Origin: Aquisalimonas lutea
Lineage (GTDB): Bacteria; Pseudomonadota; Gammaproteobacteria; Nitrococcales; Aquisalimonadaceae
Direction of reading: 5' to 3'
DNA length: 64,000 nt
NCBI RefSeq assembly: GCF_030409225.1
Contig: NZ_JAUFPK010000004.1
Coordinates: 64,943 to 128,942 of the forward strand
Below, piece by piece: positions 50,632 through 58,698 of the stretch. Each line of letters begins with the position of its first letter. Position 1 is the stretch's first letter. The translations under genes were made by a program, and so were the position numbers. The notes under the pieces are model-generated. The model searched no databases, was not told the origin of the DNA, and saw only the letters and a list, made by a program, of their open reading frames with translations.

Positions 50632-51852
50632 ATGCACAAGGCAGTGAAGGGGTGGACCGGCGCCGGGTTGGTCGTGGCGGCCGCCATGACGGCAGGGAAT
50701 GCACTGGCACAGGTCTCCGATGACGCGATCCGCATCGGATTCCTGACCGACTTCAGCAGCGTGTACGCGGACAGTGCCGGGCAGGGCAGCCTGATCGCCG
50801 CGCAGCTCGCGGTGGAGGACATGGGCGGCGAGATCCTGGGGCATCCCGTCGAGATCATCGCCGTGGATCACCAGCTGGACAAGGACGTGGCCCTGGAGGA
50901 GGCGGAGCGGCTGCGCACCGAGCACAACGTCGACGCCTTCGCCGAGATGGTGGGCACGCAGGTAGCGGTGCCCCTGCAGAAGTACGCGGAAGAGCACGAG
51001 ATCGTCGCCCTGCATACCGGCACGGCGAGCTCCAGTCTCACCAACGAGCACTGCTCGCCCTATGGCGTCCACTGGGCCTACGACACCCATGCGCTGTCCG
51101 CGGGTACCGCCGCGGGCATGCTCCAGCGGGGGGCCGAGAGCTTCTACTTCGTGACCGTCGACTACTCCTTCGGGCACACCCTGGAGGCGGACGCCCGCGC
51201 GATCATCGAGGAAGGCGGCGGCGAGGTGCTGGGCCGGAGCCTGACGGAGTTCCGCACGGATGACATGTCGCCGGCGCTGCTGGACGCCCAGGCCTCCGGG
51301 GCCGACGTCATCGCCCTGGCCAACGCCGGCGGTGATCACCGCACCAGCGTCCGCCAGGCCTACGAGTACGAGATCCTGCAGGGGGACCAGGACGTCGTCG
51401 CCCTGCTCACCGCCATCAACAACGTGCAGTCGCTGGGGCTCTACGCGGCGGAGGGGCTGATCTTCACCACTGCATTCTACTGGGACCAGAACGAAGCCAC
51501 CCGGGCGTGGTCGGAGCGCTTCCGGCGGCGCCACGGCCGTATCCCGAACATGCTCCAGGCGGGGACCTACTCGGCCGTGCTGCATTACCTGAAGGCGATC
51601 GAGGAGGCGGGCACCGACGAATCCGATGCCGTCATGGAGGCCATGCGCTCCGTTCCCATCGACGACTTCTTCGCCCAGAACGGCACCCTGCGCGAGGATG
51701 GCCGGATGGTGCACGACATGCTGCTGGTGGAGGTCAAGGGGCCGGGGGAGTCCGCCTACCGTAGCGACTACCTCCGCGTGCTCGAGACCATTCCCGGCGA
51801 GCGCGCCTATCGCCCGCTGGACCAGAGCGAGTGCGACCTGGTGAATAACTAG
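50632..51852 (+). CDS. ABC transporter periplasmic binding protein, branched-chain amino acid/urea (UrtA-like) type
   Basis: 406 aa with a signal peptide ending about GNALAQ. Type I periplasmic fold: IRIGFLTDFSSVYADSAGQG, PVEIIAVDHQLDKDVALEEA, and VDYSFGHTLEADARA. Ligands in this family include leucine, urea, short amides and aromatics. No permease or ATPase genes lie in the window, so this is an orphan binding protein. The strong ribosome site (CGGGAG) precedes the ATG. Downstream gene is convergent. Confidence 0.9.
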   Translation: MHKAVKGWTGAGLVVAAAMTAGNALAQVSDDAIRIGFLTDFSSVYADSAGQGSLIAAQLAVEDMGGEILGHPVEIIAVDHQLDKDVALEEAERLRTEHNVDAFAEMVGTQVAVPLQKYAEEHEIVALHTGTASSSLTNEHCSPYGVHWAYDTHALSAGTAAGMLQRGAESFYFVTVDYSFGHTLEADARAIIEEGGGEVLGRSLTEFRTDDMSPALLDAQASGADVIALANAGGDHRTSVRQAYEYEILQGDQDVVALLTAINNVQSLGLYAAEGLIFTTAFYWDQNEATRAWSERFRRRHGRIPNMLQAGTYSAVLHYLKAIEEAGTDESDAVMEAMRSVPIDDFFAQNGTLREDGRMVHDMLLVEVKGPGESAYRSDYLRVLETIPGERAYRPLDQSECDLVNN

Positions 51853-51874
51853 CCAGGGGTTGGATGGGCCGGGA

Positions 51875-52279
51875 CTACAGCTTCCCGACCCACTCGTCGT
51901 TCTCGCGCTCGAAGGTGATGGAGCGCTCCAGCTCGGTGCCGTCGGCGAAACGGAGGCGCCCGTCCACCCGGACGGCGCCCTCCCGGACGTCGCTGGTGCC
52001 GTCGACGACCACCTCGTCGAGGCCGCCGTGGCGCTCCAGGCGGGCCTCGATGGCATCGGCATAGGTGAAATAGGCCCCGCCCCGGAACGTGTCGCCCAGC
52101 GCGCCGTCGGGCGCGATGTCCTCCAGCGCCGTCTGCCGCTCGCCCTCGCTGAGGGTGCGGAAGAACGACTCGTAGGCATCGGCGGCGCCGCTGGCCTGGG
52201 GCGCGTCATCGCCACACGCGGCGGCGAGCAGCAGCAGTCCGATGGCGGGGACTGCGGTGAACCGGCGGCGGAAAGGCAT
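51875..52279 (-). CDS. Putative lipoprotein (134 aa)
   Basis: 134 aa from the ATG at 52279 after GAGGTGC. A signal peptide ends LLLLAAACGDD, whose Cys would be lipidated. The rest is acidic with a small alpha/beta layout (SFFRTLSEGERQTALEDIAPDGALGD), not matched to a family. Probably outer-membrane or inner-membrane anchored. Its gene faces the ABC binding protein gene tail to tail. Confidence 0.75.
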   Translation of the reverse strand: MPFRRRFTAVPAIGLLLLAAACGDDAPQASGAADAYESFFRTLSEGERQTALEDIAPDGALGDTFRGGAYFTYADAIEARLERHGGLDEVVVDGTSDVREGAVRVDGRLRFADGTELERSITFERENDEWVGKL

Positions 52280-52384
52280 GGCTGCACCTCGCAATCGGCG
52301 AACGGGATCATCGCTGTCAGCGCCGGTGCCCGTGCCCGGAGTATCGACCATTCCCCGAGCGGGGCGCAACGTACGCCGCGGAGG

Positions 52385-52963
52385 TTACTCCGGCGACGCG
52401 CAGGCGCGGCACAGGTCGTCCATCAGGACGTGGAACTGCTCCTCCAGTGCCGTGTATTCGCGCCGCAGCAGGGGAAGCGTCCCGGAAAGCCCCGGGTCCC
52501 GCCGCATGCGCCCGGCGATGCGCTCCAGCGCCAGGGCGATGACGTCGAGATCCTCGTAGCGGCTCAGCCAGTCGTCGGTGATGATGCGGTCCATGACCCG
52601 GACGCCGTGGTCCGGCCAGTAGGGCCGCATCCGCTCCACGCTGGCGTAGCTGTCCCGGAGGAACCGGGGCAGGGGGGTGGTCGCGTAGGCGGGCCAGTGC
52701 CGGACCAGGAAGTGGTCGTTGACCATGTCCAGGATGATCCCGGAGGCCCTGCGCCGGTCCGGCCCGAGCCGTCGGCGGGCGACCAGGGCGGCCGGATGGC
52801 GGTCGGAACAGCTGTCCACGAACCGGTGGCGGCGCACCCCGTCGAGGACGCGCTGCGGGTACGCCTGGCCTTCCAGCCGTCCCTTAATCCAGTCGCCGGC
52901 CAGGTTGCCCAGCCGGTGGCCGTCATCGGGGTCGGCGAGGTACAGGTGGGCCAGGTAGTTCAT
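52385..52963 (-). CDS. acpH: Acyl carrier protein phosphodiesterase, AcpH family
   Basis: 192 aa. It opens MNYLAHLYLADPDDGHRLGNLAGDWIKG, the family start (split here as MNYLAHLYLADP then GNLAGDWIKG), and carries DMVNDHFLVRHW and late helices. It hydrolyses the phosphopantetheine arm from holo-ACP. It lies 57 bp downstream of rhlB on the same strand. Start ATG at 52963. Confidence 0.9.
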   Translation of the reverse strand: MNYLAHLYLADPDDGHRLGNLAGDWIKGRLEGQAYPQRVLDGVRRHRFVDSCSDRHPAALVARRRLGPDRRRASGIILDMVNDHFLVRHWPAYATTPLPRFLRDSYASVERMRPYWPDHGVRVMDRIITDDWLSRYEDLDVIALALERIAGRMRRDPGLSGTLPLLRREYTALEEQFHVLMDDLCRACASPE

Positions 52964-53020
52964 GCCGCCGGCTCCCGTGGGCCAGTGCCGCCGGCGTCCG
53001 CGCGGCGATCGGGGCAGCTG

Positions 53021-54301
53021 TCAGCCGTTGGCCGCGTTGCGGTTGCGCGGCGGCCGTCGGCCGCCGCCGCTGCCCGACTTGCGCGGGCCACCCTTGGCGT
53101 TCGCGGGACGCTTGGGCCGCTTCGGCGGCTTGGGCTCCACCAGCATGTCGGATTCCACCACCTCGGCCGGGATCTTCTCGCCGATGTAGGCCTCGATGTC
53201 CGGCAGCGAGTACACGTACTGGTCGCAGGCCAGGGTGATGGCGTCGCCGGATTCGCCCACACGCGCCGTGCGGCCGATGCGGTGGACGTAGTCCTCGGCC
53301 TCCTGGGGCAGGTCGAAGTTGATCACGTGGCTCACCGACGGGATGTGCAGCCCGCGGGCGGCGACGTCCGTCGCCACGAGGATCGGCAGGTCGCCGTCCT
53401 GGAAGCGCTTCAGCAGCTTCTCGCGCTTGTGCTGCGGGATGTCCCCGGAGATGACCTCGGCGTCGTAGTCGTTGCCCTGGAGGTAGCCCATCACGTTGTC
53501 GGCGGCGCGCTTGGTGTTGACGAACACGATGGTGCGATCCGGCGTGTGCTTGCGGAACAGGCCCAGCAGCAGGGGGATCTTGTCCTCCTTGGGCACGTGG
53601 TAGAGCTTCTGGGTGACGTTCTCGGCGGTGACGTGGTCCGTCTCGATGCGCACCGTCTCCGGGTCGTTCATGTGCTCGTAGGCGAGCTCCATGACCCGGT
53701 GGGAGAGAGTAGCCGAGTAGAGCATGTTGATGCGCCTATCCGGCGGCGGCATCCGGCGCAGCAGGTAGCGGATGTCGTCGATGAAGCCGAGGTCGAACAT
53801 GCGGTCGGCCTCGTCGAGCACCACCACCTCGATGTTGCGCAGGCTGAACACCTTCTGCTTGTAGAAGTCGATGATCCGCCCGGGCGTGCCGATGATGATG
53901 TCCGCCTCGTCCTCCAGGGCCTTGCGCTGCTTGTCGTAGCCGGTGCCGCCGTAGACGGCCACGCACTTCAGCCCCGTGAAGCGGCCGAGCTGCTCGGCGT
54001 CCTTGTGGATCTGCAGCGCCAGCTCGCGGGTGGGCGCCAGCATGATGGCCCACGGGCCGCGCTTGTCCTCTTCCACCGGCGTTTCCATGAGGTAGTGCAT
54101 GGTCGCCAGCAGGAAGGCCGCGGACTTGCCCGTGCCCGTCTGCGCCTGGCCCGCCACGTCGCGTCCCTGCAGCGCCAGCGGCAGGGTGGCCGCCTGGATG
54201 GGCGTGCAATGGGTGAAGCCGGCCTCGTCGAGGCCGTCCTGCAGGCTCCCGGTGAGCCCCAGGGACTTGAACGTTACGTCGGTCGTGAGGTCGTTTTCCA
54301 T
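53021..54301 (-). CDS. rhlB: DEAD-box RNA helicase, RhlB type
   Basis: 426 aa. Ordered helicase motifs: Q-motif region FTHCTPIQ, Walker A AQTGTGKSAAF, PTRELALQ, DEAD (LDEADRMFDLGF), SAT, and in domain 2 HRIGRTARVG. The C-terminal 50 residues are basic, Gly/Arg/Pro rich, as in RhlB tails. RhlB unwinds mRNA for the degradosome. The P-loop has Ser rather than Thr after Lys. Its promoter region lies against the REP cluster at 54379. Confidence 0.95.
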   Translation of the reverse strand: MENDLTTDVTFKSLGLTGSLQDGLDEAGFTHCTPIQAATLPLALQGRDVAGQAQTGTGKSAAFLLATMHYLMETPVEEDKRGPWAIMLAPTRELALQIHKDAEQLGRFTGLKCVAVYGGTGYDKQRKALEDEADIIIGTPGRIIDFYKQKVFSLRNIEVVVLDEADRMFDLGFIDDIRYLLRRMPPPDRRINMLYSATLSHRVMELAYEHMNDPETVRIETDHVTAENVTQKLYHVPKEDKIPLLLGLFRKHTPDRTIVFVNTKRAADNVMGYLQGNDYDAEVISGDIPQHKREKLLKRFQDGDLPILVATDVAARGLHIPSVSHVINFDLPQEAEDYVHRIGRTARVGESGDAITLACDQYVYSLPDIEAYIGEKIPAEVVESDMLVEPKPPKRPKRPANAKGGPRKSGSGGGRRPPRNRNAANG

Positions 54302-54378
54302 GGGCGCGGATCATAACGAAAAACGCGTCGAATGTCGTCCGTTTCCTCCACATCCCCCCGGTGCCCACCGCGCTGGCC

Positions 54379-54620
54379 GTAGGAGCCGTAGGAGCGACGT
54401 GCGTCGCGACCATTGCAGATGACGATGCTTGCTGGCATGTCGGGGCTGAAGCCCCTCCCACGAGATTCTGCACCAGGCTTAACCGGAGCCGTGTAGGAGC
54501 GGCTTCAGCCGCGACCTTCCAGAGAACAAGGTCATCTGCAACGGTCGCGACGCATGTCGCTCCTACGGCTCCCCTATGGCCGCCGGCGCGATGCCCGTGG
54601 GAGGGGCTTCAGCCCCGACG
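54379..54620. repeat. REP-like palindrome cluster 3 (intergenic)
   Basis: Contains GTAGGAGCGACGTGCGTCGCG, ATGTCGGGGCTGAAGCCCC, GTGTAGGAGCGGCTTCAGCC, CGCATGTCGCTCCTACGG and GTGGGAGGGGCTTCAGCCCC units. It fills most of the 536-bp gap between rhlB and the sulfotransferase gene; the last part holds a promoter. Confidence 0.8.
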
Positions 54621-54697
54621 TTCCGGCAGCGGCGAGCCAGGAGTTGTACCGAATCGCCCAGCCTGCCGACCCCGTCACAGGGAACCCCCTGACGCCC

Positions 54698-54724
54698 TCA
54701 AGCCCGCCGGTGTACAGTCGTTAA
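54698..54724 (+). promoter_or_regulatory. Sigma-28 (FliA) promoter of the TPR-sulfotransferase gene
   Basis: TCAAGCCC, 11 bp, GTCGTTAA, nearly identical to the fliC promoter at 56578-56604 (TCAAGTCC, 11 bp, GCCGTTAA) and to the consensus TAAAGTTT-N11-GCCGATAA. Transcription would begin near 54731, 107 bp before the start codon. Confidence 0.65.
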
Positions 54725-54837
54725 CAGGAATGCGCCTCCGTCCGGCGAACGGCGGTATCGAAGGCGCGCGCGGGAACGAAAACGGAACGGTTCTTGCTTC
54801 GCATCGCACACTACTAGGCGGCTGGATCACCGACACG

Positions 54838-56514
54838 ATGGCAACTGTATTGAACAAGGCAAGCCAGGAAAGCGACCGCGGCTGGAAGGCGCTCAAGAAG
54901 AACGAGCTGGACACGGCGGAGAGGCATTTCCGCCAGGCCCTGGCCGTTTCCATCGAGGAGGCCGGCGCCATCCAGGGCATGGGCATCATCGCCCTGGAAC
55001 GCGGCAAGGTCCCGCAGGCCCTGCAGCTTCTGGAGAAAGCACGGTCCCTGAAGCCCCACGACGGCGATATAGAGCGCCACTACGCCTTTGCACTGTTGAA
55101 GGCGCAACGAGCGAGGGAAGCGCTCGAGCTCATGGAGCCGTTGCGTCGACGCTATCCCCGCCGCGTGGACATACGCGTCAACCTGGCCGGCGCATACCTG
55201 GGGATTGAACCGGTGCGATCGGAAGACGCCGAGCGAGAAGCGCGCAAAGCCGTCGAGCTGGATCCCACCTCCCATCGCGGCTGGATGAATCTGGGAAGTG
55301 CGCTGCGACATCAGGATCGTTTTGATGAATCTGAAGCTGCGTATGACCGCGCCGAGGCGCGCGGTGCGCAAGGATACTACCTTGCGTTGAACCGGGGGTT
55401 GCTCGCCCGGGCCCGGAGTAGCATGGACGATGCCGTGGGGTGGTTCAGGAAGGCACTGGACATCGATCCCTTCGGGGTGGATGCCATAACGGCGCTGGCG
55501 CATGTCCGCGAGTTCCAGGCGGACGATCCTTGGTTACCGTACTTCCCGAAGGCCGCGAAAGGGGCCTCCTCGTGGACCCGTAAACAGCGGATCGGGTTCT
55601 TTTTCGCCTGGGCGAAGGCGCTCGACCAGGCGGGCCGTCACCAGGACGCGTTCCGATGCATGGAGGAGGGCAACCGCCAGGAACGGGAGGTCTACTCCGA
55701 CGAGGCCGTTGCCAACCATCAGCGTTTCCTGGAGCGTGTTGAGAGCATCATAACCGCCGAGTGGATACGGGATCGGCAGACAGCGGGCATCGACGACCCC
55801 GTCCCCATCTTCATCGTCGGTATGCCCCGCTCGGGGACGACGCTGGTGGAGCAGATCCTGTCGGCGCACCCGGCCGTGCACGGCGCCGGGGAGCTGAGTA
55901 CGCTCGGTGACCTGGTGCCGCGCCCCCTTCCCGACGCGTTGGCGGAGTTGCCCAGCGCGGACATGGCCGCGCTTGCGCAGGAATATGTCGACCATGTGCG
56001 GTCGCTGGCGCCGGAAGCACAGCGGGTCACGGACAAGATGCCGCACAACTTCCGGTTCGTCGGCCTCATCGCGGCGGCCTTCCCGCGGGCCACCATCATC
56101 CATTGCCGACGCGACCCCATGGACGTGTGCCTGTCCAACTTCCAGCACAACTTCGGCAGCCCCCACCCGTATACGCACGACCTGGAAGAGCTGGCTGCGT
56201 ACTACGGCGCCTACTACCGGCTCATGGAGCACTGGCGGGCGCTGCTGGGGGAACGGCTTATCGAGGTCGAGCACGCGCAGCTCGCGTCCCGGCCGGACGT
56301 CGAGATCCCGCGATTGCTGGAGCGGGCCGGGCTGTCCTTCGATCCGGCATGCCTGCGCCCCCACGAGAACCGGCGGTCCGTGCGGACCGCGAGCGCCTAC
56401 CAGGTCACCCAGCCCATCAGCACCTCGTCCGTGCAGCGCTGGCGTGCCTACGGCGAGGCGCTGGAGCCCTTGCGCCGGAAGCTTGTTGCCGAAGGGGTTC
56501 CCGTGCCGGAATGA
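54838..56514 (+). CDS. TPR-repeat sulfotransferase family protein, probable flagellar-regulon member
   Basis: 558 aa from the ATG at 54838. The first about 270 residues form TPR-type helices (e.g. KKNELDTAERHFRQALAVS, LNLGSALRHQDRF), and the C-terminal half is a sulfotransferase. The 5'-phosphosulfate loop is GMPRSGTTLVEQILSAHP, and the 3'-phosphate site is ATIIHCRRDPMDVCLSNFQHN. It transfers sulfate from PAPS to a target. The gene lies just upstream of fliC, where flagellin-modification genes normally sit, and has a sigma-28 promoter. Flagellin or its glycan is thus the suspected acceptor. Confidence 0.88.
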   Translation: MATVLNKASQESDRGWKALKKNELDTAERHFRQALAVSIEEAGAIQGMGIIALERGKVPQALQLLEKARSLKPHDGDIERHYAFALLKAQRAREALELMEPLRRRYPRRVDIRVNLAGAYLGIEPVRSEDAEREARKAVELDPTSHRGWMNLGSALRHQDRFDESEAAYDRAEARGAQGYYLALNRGLLARARSSMDDAVGWFRKALDIDPFGVDAITALAHVREFQADDPWLPYFPKAAKGASSWTRKQRIGFFFAWAKALDQAGRHQDAFRCMEEGNRQEREVYSDEAVANHQRFLERVESIITAEWIRDRQTAGIDDPVPIFIVGMPRSGTTLVEQILSAHPAVHGAGELSTLGDLVPRPLPDALAELPSADMAALAQEYVDHVRSLAPEAQRVTDKMPHNFRFVGLIAAAFPRATIIHCRRDPMDVCLSNFQHNFGSPHPYTHDLEELAAYYGAYYRLMEHWRALLGERLIEVEHAQLASRPDVEIPRLLERAGLSFDPACLRPHENRRSVRTASAYQVTQPISTSSVQRWRAYGEALEPLRRKLVAEGVPVPE

Positions 56515-56577
56515 GATTCGTTCGCGGGCGCAACCTTGTTTTTGCGACATGGATCACAAAAAATTGCCGCCCCGCTC

Positions 56578-56604
56578 TCAAGTCCTCGCACGCCCGGCCG
56601 TTAA
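56578..56604 (+). promoter_or_regulatory. Sigma-28 (FliA) promoter of fliC
   Basis: TCAAGTCC, 11 bp, GCCGTTAA, 83 bp before the flagellin ATG. It matches the flagellar late-class consensus at all key positions of the -10 element except one. Confidence 0.75.
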
Positions 56605-56686
56605 CTCACGTGAGTCGACACTTCGTCCCGCTGCATGCCGGGCACGTCAAGTGTAGGCAAAACCGGGTTAACGCAGGAGTGCAATC

Positions 56687-58063
56687 ATGTCCCAGGTAAT
56701 CAACACCAACATTGCGTCGCTGAACGCGCAGCGCAATCTGTCCAACTCGCAGGACAACCTGAATACAGCGCTGGAACGGCTGTCCTCCGGTCTGCGGATC
56801 AACAGCGCCAAGGACGATGCCGCCGGCCTGGCCATCGCCGAGCGGTTCACCGCCCAGATTCGCGGCATGGACCAGGCGACGCGGAACGCCAACGATGGCA
56901 TCTCCTTCGCGCAGACCGCCGAGGGTGCCCTGGGCGAGATCGGCAATGCCCTGCAGCGGATCCGCGAGCTGTCGGTGCAGTCGGCCAATGACACCAACTC
57001 CGCCACCGACCGCCAGGCCCTGAACAACGAGGTGCAGGAGCTGGTCGATGAGGTGAACCGGATCTCCGACTCCGCCCAGTTCAACGGGCAGAACATCCTC
57101 GACGGTACCCTTGAGGACCTGGTGTTCCAGGTCGGCGCCAACGCGAACCAGACCATCTCCGTGGACGGTGTGGACGCGCGCGGTACGCAGCTCGGTGCGC
57201 GCGTGGCGGAAGGTGAAGGTCTGGTCGGAGTGGACTACGACGCTGATCTTACGGATGACTTGTCCATCAACGGTGTTTCCGTCGACCTGAGCGGGATTGA
57301 TGCCAATTCCGATGTCAATGACGTGATCTCCGCCATCAATAACGTTTCTTCGGACTCGGAAGTGACCGCCCGACAGGCCTCGGAGACGACCGCTGCGTTC
57401 ACCTACGCCGCTCCCACCGGGACCGGTGAGTCGGTCTCCATCAATGACGTCGAGATCGGTATCGCCTCCGGTGCCACCATCGATACGGCGACCGCTGCCA
57501 TCAACGATGCCAGCAGCCAGACGGGCGTCACGGCAACCAACGACGGCACCAACATCCGGTTGACGAGCTCGTCCTCTTCCTTCGATCTTGATGACGCCGA
57601 CGGCGTTCTGTCGCAGACTGCGACGGGCATTAACGTCGATGCCGGTATCGTGCTGGAAGGGCCCGTGGGCGAGGATATCACCACCAGTGCCACGGGTGAC
57701 TCGGTAACACTCAATATCCAGTCGGCCGCCAACGGTAGCGGTGAGGACAACACCGTCAACACCACCAACGTCCTGACCCGCGAGGACGCCAATACGGCGA
57801 TCCAGACCATGGACGCGGCCCTGCAGCAGGTCAACGGCCTGCGCGCCGAGCTGGGTGCGGTGCAGACGCGCTTCGAGTCCACCATCGCCAACCTGGAGAT
57901 CGGCTCCGAGAACCTGCAGGCGGCCCGCAGCCGCATCCAGGACGCCGACTTCGCTGCCGAGACGGCGGCCTTGACCAAGGGCCAGATCCTGCAGCAGGCC
58001 GGCACCTCGGTGCTGGCCCAGGCGAACCAGCTGCCGCAGAACACGCTGTCTCTGCTGCAGTAA
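56687..58063 (+). CDS. fliC: Flagellin
   Basis: 458 aa. N-terminal D0/D1 (SQVINTNIASLNAQRNL, LSSGLRINSAKDDAAGLAIA split near 30) and C-terminal D1/D0 (SRIQDADFAAETAALTK, ending QLPQNTLSLLQ) are standard. The variable middle (about 175-370) is acidic and rich in Ser, Thr and Asp, with many possible modification sites. It forms the filament after export. Ribosome site GCAGGAGTGCAATC. A sulfotransferase gene is upstream and flaG-fliD downstream. Confidence 0.97.
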   Translation: MSQVINTNIASLNAQRNLSNSQDNLNTALERLSSGLRINSAKDDAAGLAIAERFTAQIRGMDQATRNANDGISFAQTAEGALGEIGNALQRIRELSVQSANDTNSATDRQALNNEVQELVDEVNRISDSAQFNGQNILDGTLEDLVFQVGANANQTISVDGVDARGTQLGARVAEGEGLVGVDYDADLTDDLSINGVSVDLSGIDANSDVNDVISAINNVSSDSEVTARQASETTAAFTYAAPTGTGESVSINDVEIGIASGATIDTATAAINDASSQTGVTATNDGTNIRLTSSSSSFDLDDADGVLSQTATGINVDAGIVLEGPVGEDITTSATGDSVTLNIQSAANGSGEDNTVNTTNVLTREDANTAIQTMDAALQQVNGLRAELGAVQTRFESTIANLEIGSENLQAARSRIQDADFAAETAALTKGQILQQAGTSVLAQANQLPQNTLSLLQ

Positions 58064-58082
58064 GGCTCACGCCTGGAAGGAG

Positions 58083-58109
58083 CGGGCCCGGGGAGCTGCC
58101 CCGGGCCCG
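58083..58109 (+). terminator. Hairpin after fliC
   Basis: Perfect 11-bp arms (CGGGCCCGGGG and CCCCGGGCCCG) around AGCTG, 19 bp after the fliC stop. There is no long T-run, but the position and stability fit a terminator limiting flaG-fliD expression relative to fliC. Confidence 0.6.
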
Positions 58110-58149
58110 TTGACGGGTCCGCCGCAGGCGGATCGCAGGGAGAAGGGTC

Positions 58150-58548
58150 ATGAGTGATTCCATTGGAAGTCTTCAGCCGTTTTCCGGGCTGCAAAGGGCT
58201 GCTGAAGTGGAACGGGACCGCACAGGGAACGCGGTGCAGCAGACAGCGAACAAGCAACAGGCGCGGCCGCTGGAGCGGGCGGTCGAGGCCATCGAGAGGG
58301 GCGCCCGTGCCCAGAAGCACGAGGGGCGCGACGAGCTCGGCCAGGCGGTGCAGCAGATCAACGATGCGGTTCAGGTGGTGCGCCGCGACCTGGAGTTCAG
58401 CGTCGACGACGAGACCGGCAAGGCCGTGGTCAAGGTGCTGGATGCGCGCTCGGACGAGGTGATCCGGCAGATCCCGGCGGAAGAGATCCTGGCCATCGCC
58501 GAGAACCTGGAAGAGATGCGCGGCATGCTCTTCAGTGACGAGGCCTGA
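58150..58548 (+). CDS. flaG: FlaG family protein
   Basis: 132 aa. The C-terminal half is the FlaG core: RRDLEFSVDDETGKAVVKVLDARSDEVIRQIP, then AEEILAIAENLEEMRGML. FlaG affects filament length or hook-cap functions in related bacteria. N-terminus polar and disordered. It follows the fliC hairpin and is separated from fliD by a 150-bp stretch with hairpins. Confidence 0.9.
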   Translation: MSDSIGSLQPFSGLQRAAEVERDRTGNAVQQTANKQQARPLERAVEAIERGARAQKHEGRDELGQAVQQINDAVQVVRRDLEFSVDDETGKAVVKVLDARSDEVIRQIPAEEILAIAENLEEMRGMLFSDEA

Positions 58549-58569
58549 GCCTGGCACGAAAGGTGAAAC

Positions 58570-58683
58570 GGTGATCGCGATCACCGCCCGGGGCCTGCAA
58601 GGCCCTGATACAGCGCCCCTGCGGGGCGCAACGGTCCGGGTGCCGCGGCGCCCGATTGCCGTCAGATCGGCAACACGTTGCCG
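58570..58683 (+). promoter_or_regulatory. Series of four short inverted repeats between flaG and fliD
   Basis: GGTGATCGCGATCACC (58570-58585), GGGCC-TGCAA-GGCCC (58591-58605), GCGCCCC-TGC-GGGGCGC (58613-58629) and CGGCAACACGTTGCCG (58668-58683). The last ends just before the fliD ribosome site. They may form a processing or attenuation region. Confidence 0.45.
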
Positions 58684-58698
58684 TCGGAGGTTCGGAAT

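Noticed and set aside
51860-54316. 818-aa frame spanning the lipoprotein, acpH and rhlB genes on the other strand
   Set aside because: Covers three recognised genes in antisense and has a repetitive Val/Gly/His composition.
54730-54837. ATG at 54730 as start of the TPR-sulfotransferase
   Set aside because: It lies at the predicted transcription start of the sigma-28 promoter and has no ribosome site at a usable distance.
58552-58570. TGGCACG resembling a sigma-54 -24 element upstream of fliD
   Set aside because: No TTGC at the right distance; the following bases read AAAGGTGAAA.
58668-58683. Possible sigma-54 site CGGCAACACGTTGC before fliD
   Set aside because: GG-to-GC distance is 9 rather than 10 bp; the sequence is better explained as an inverted repeat.
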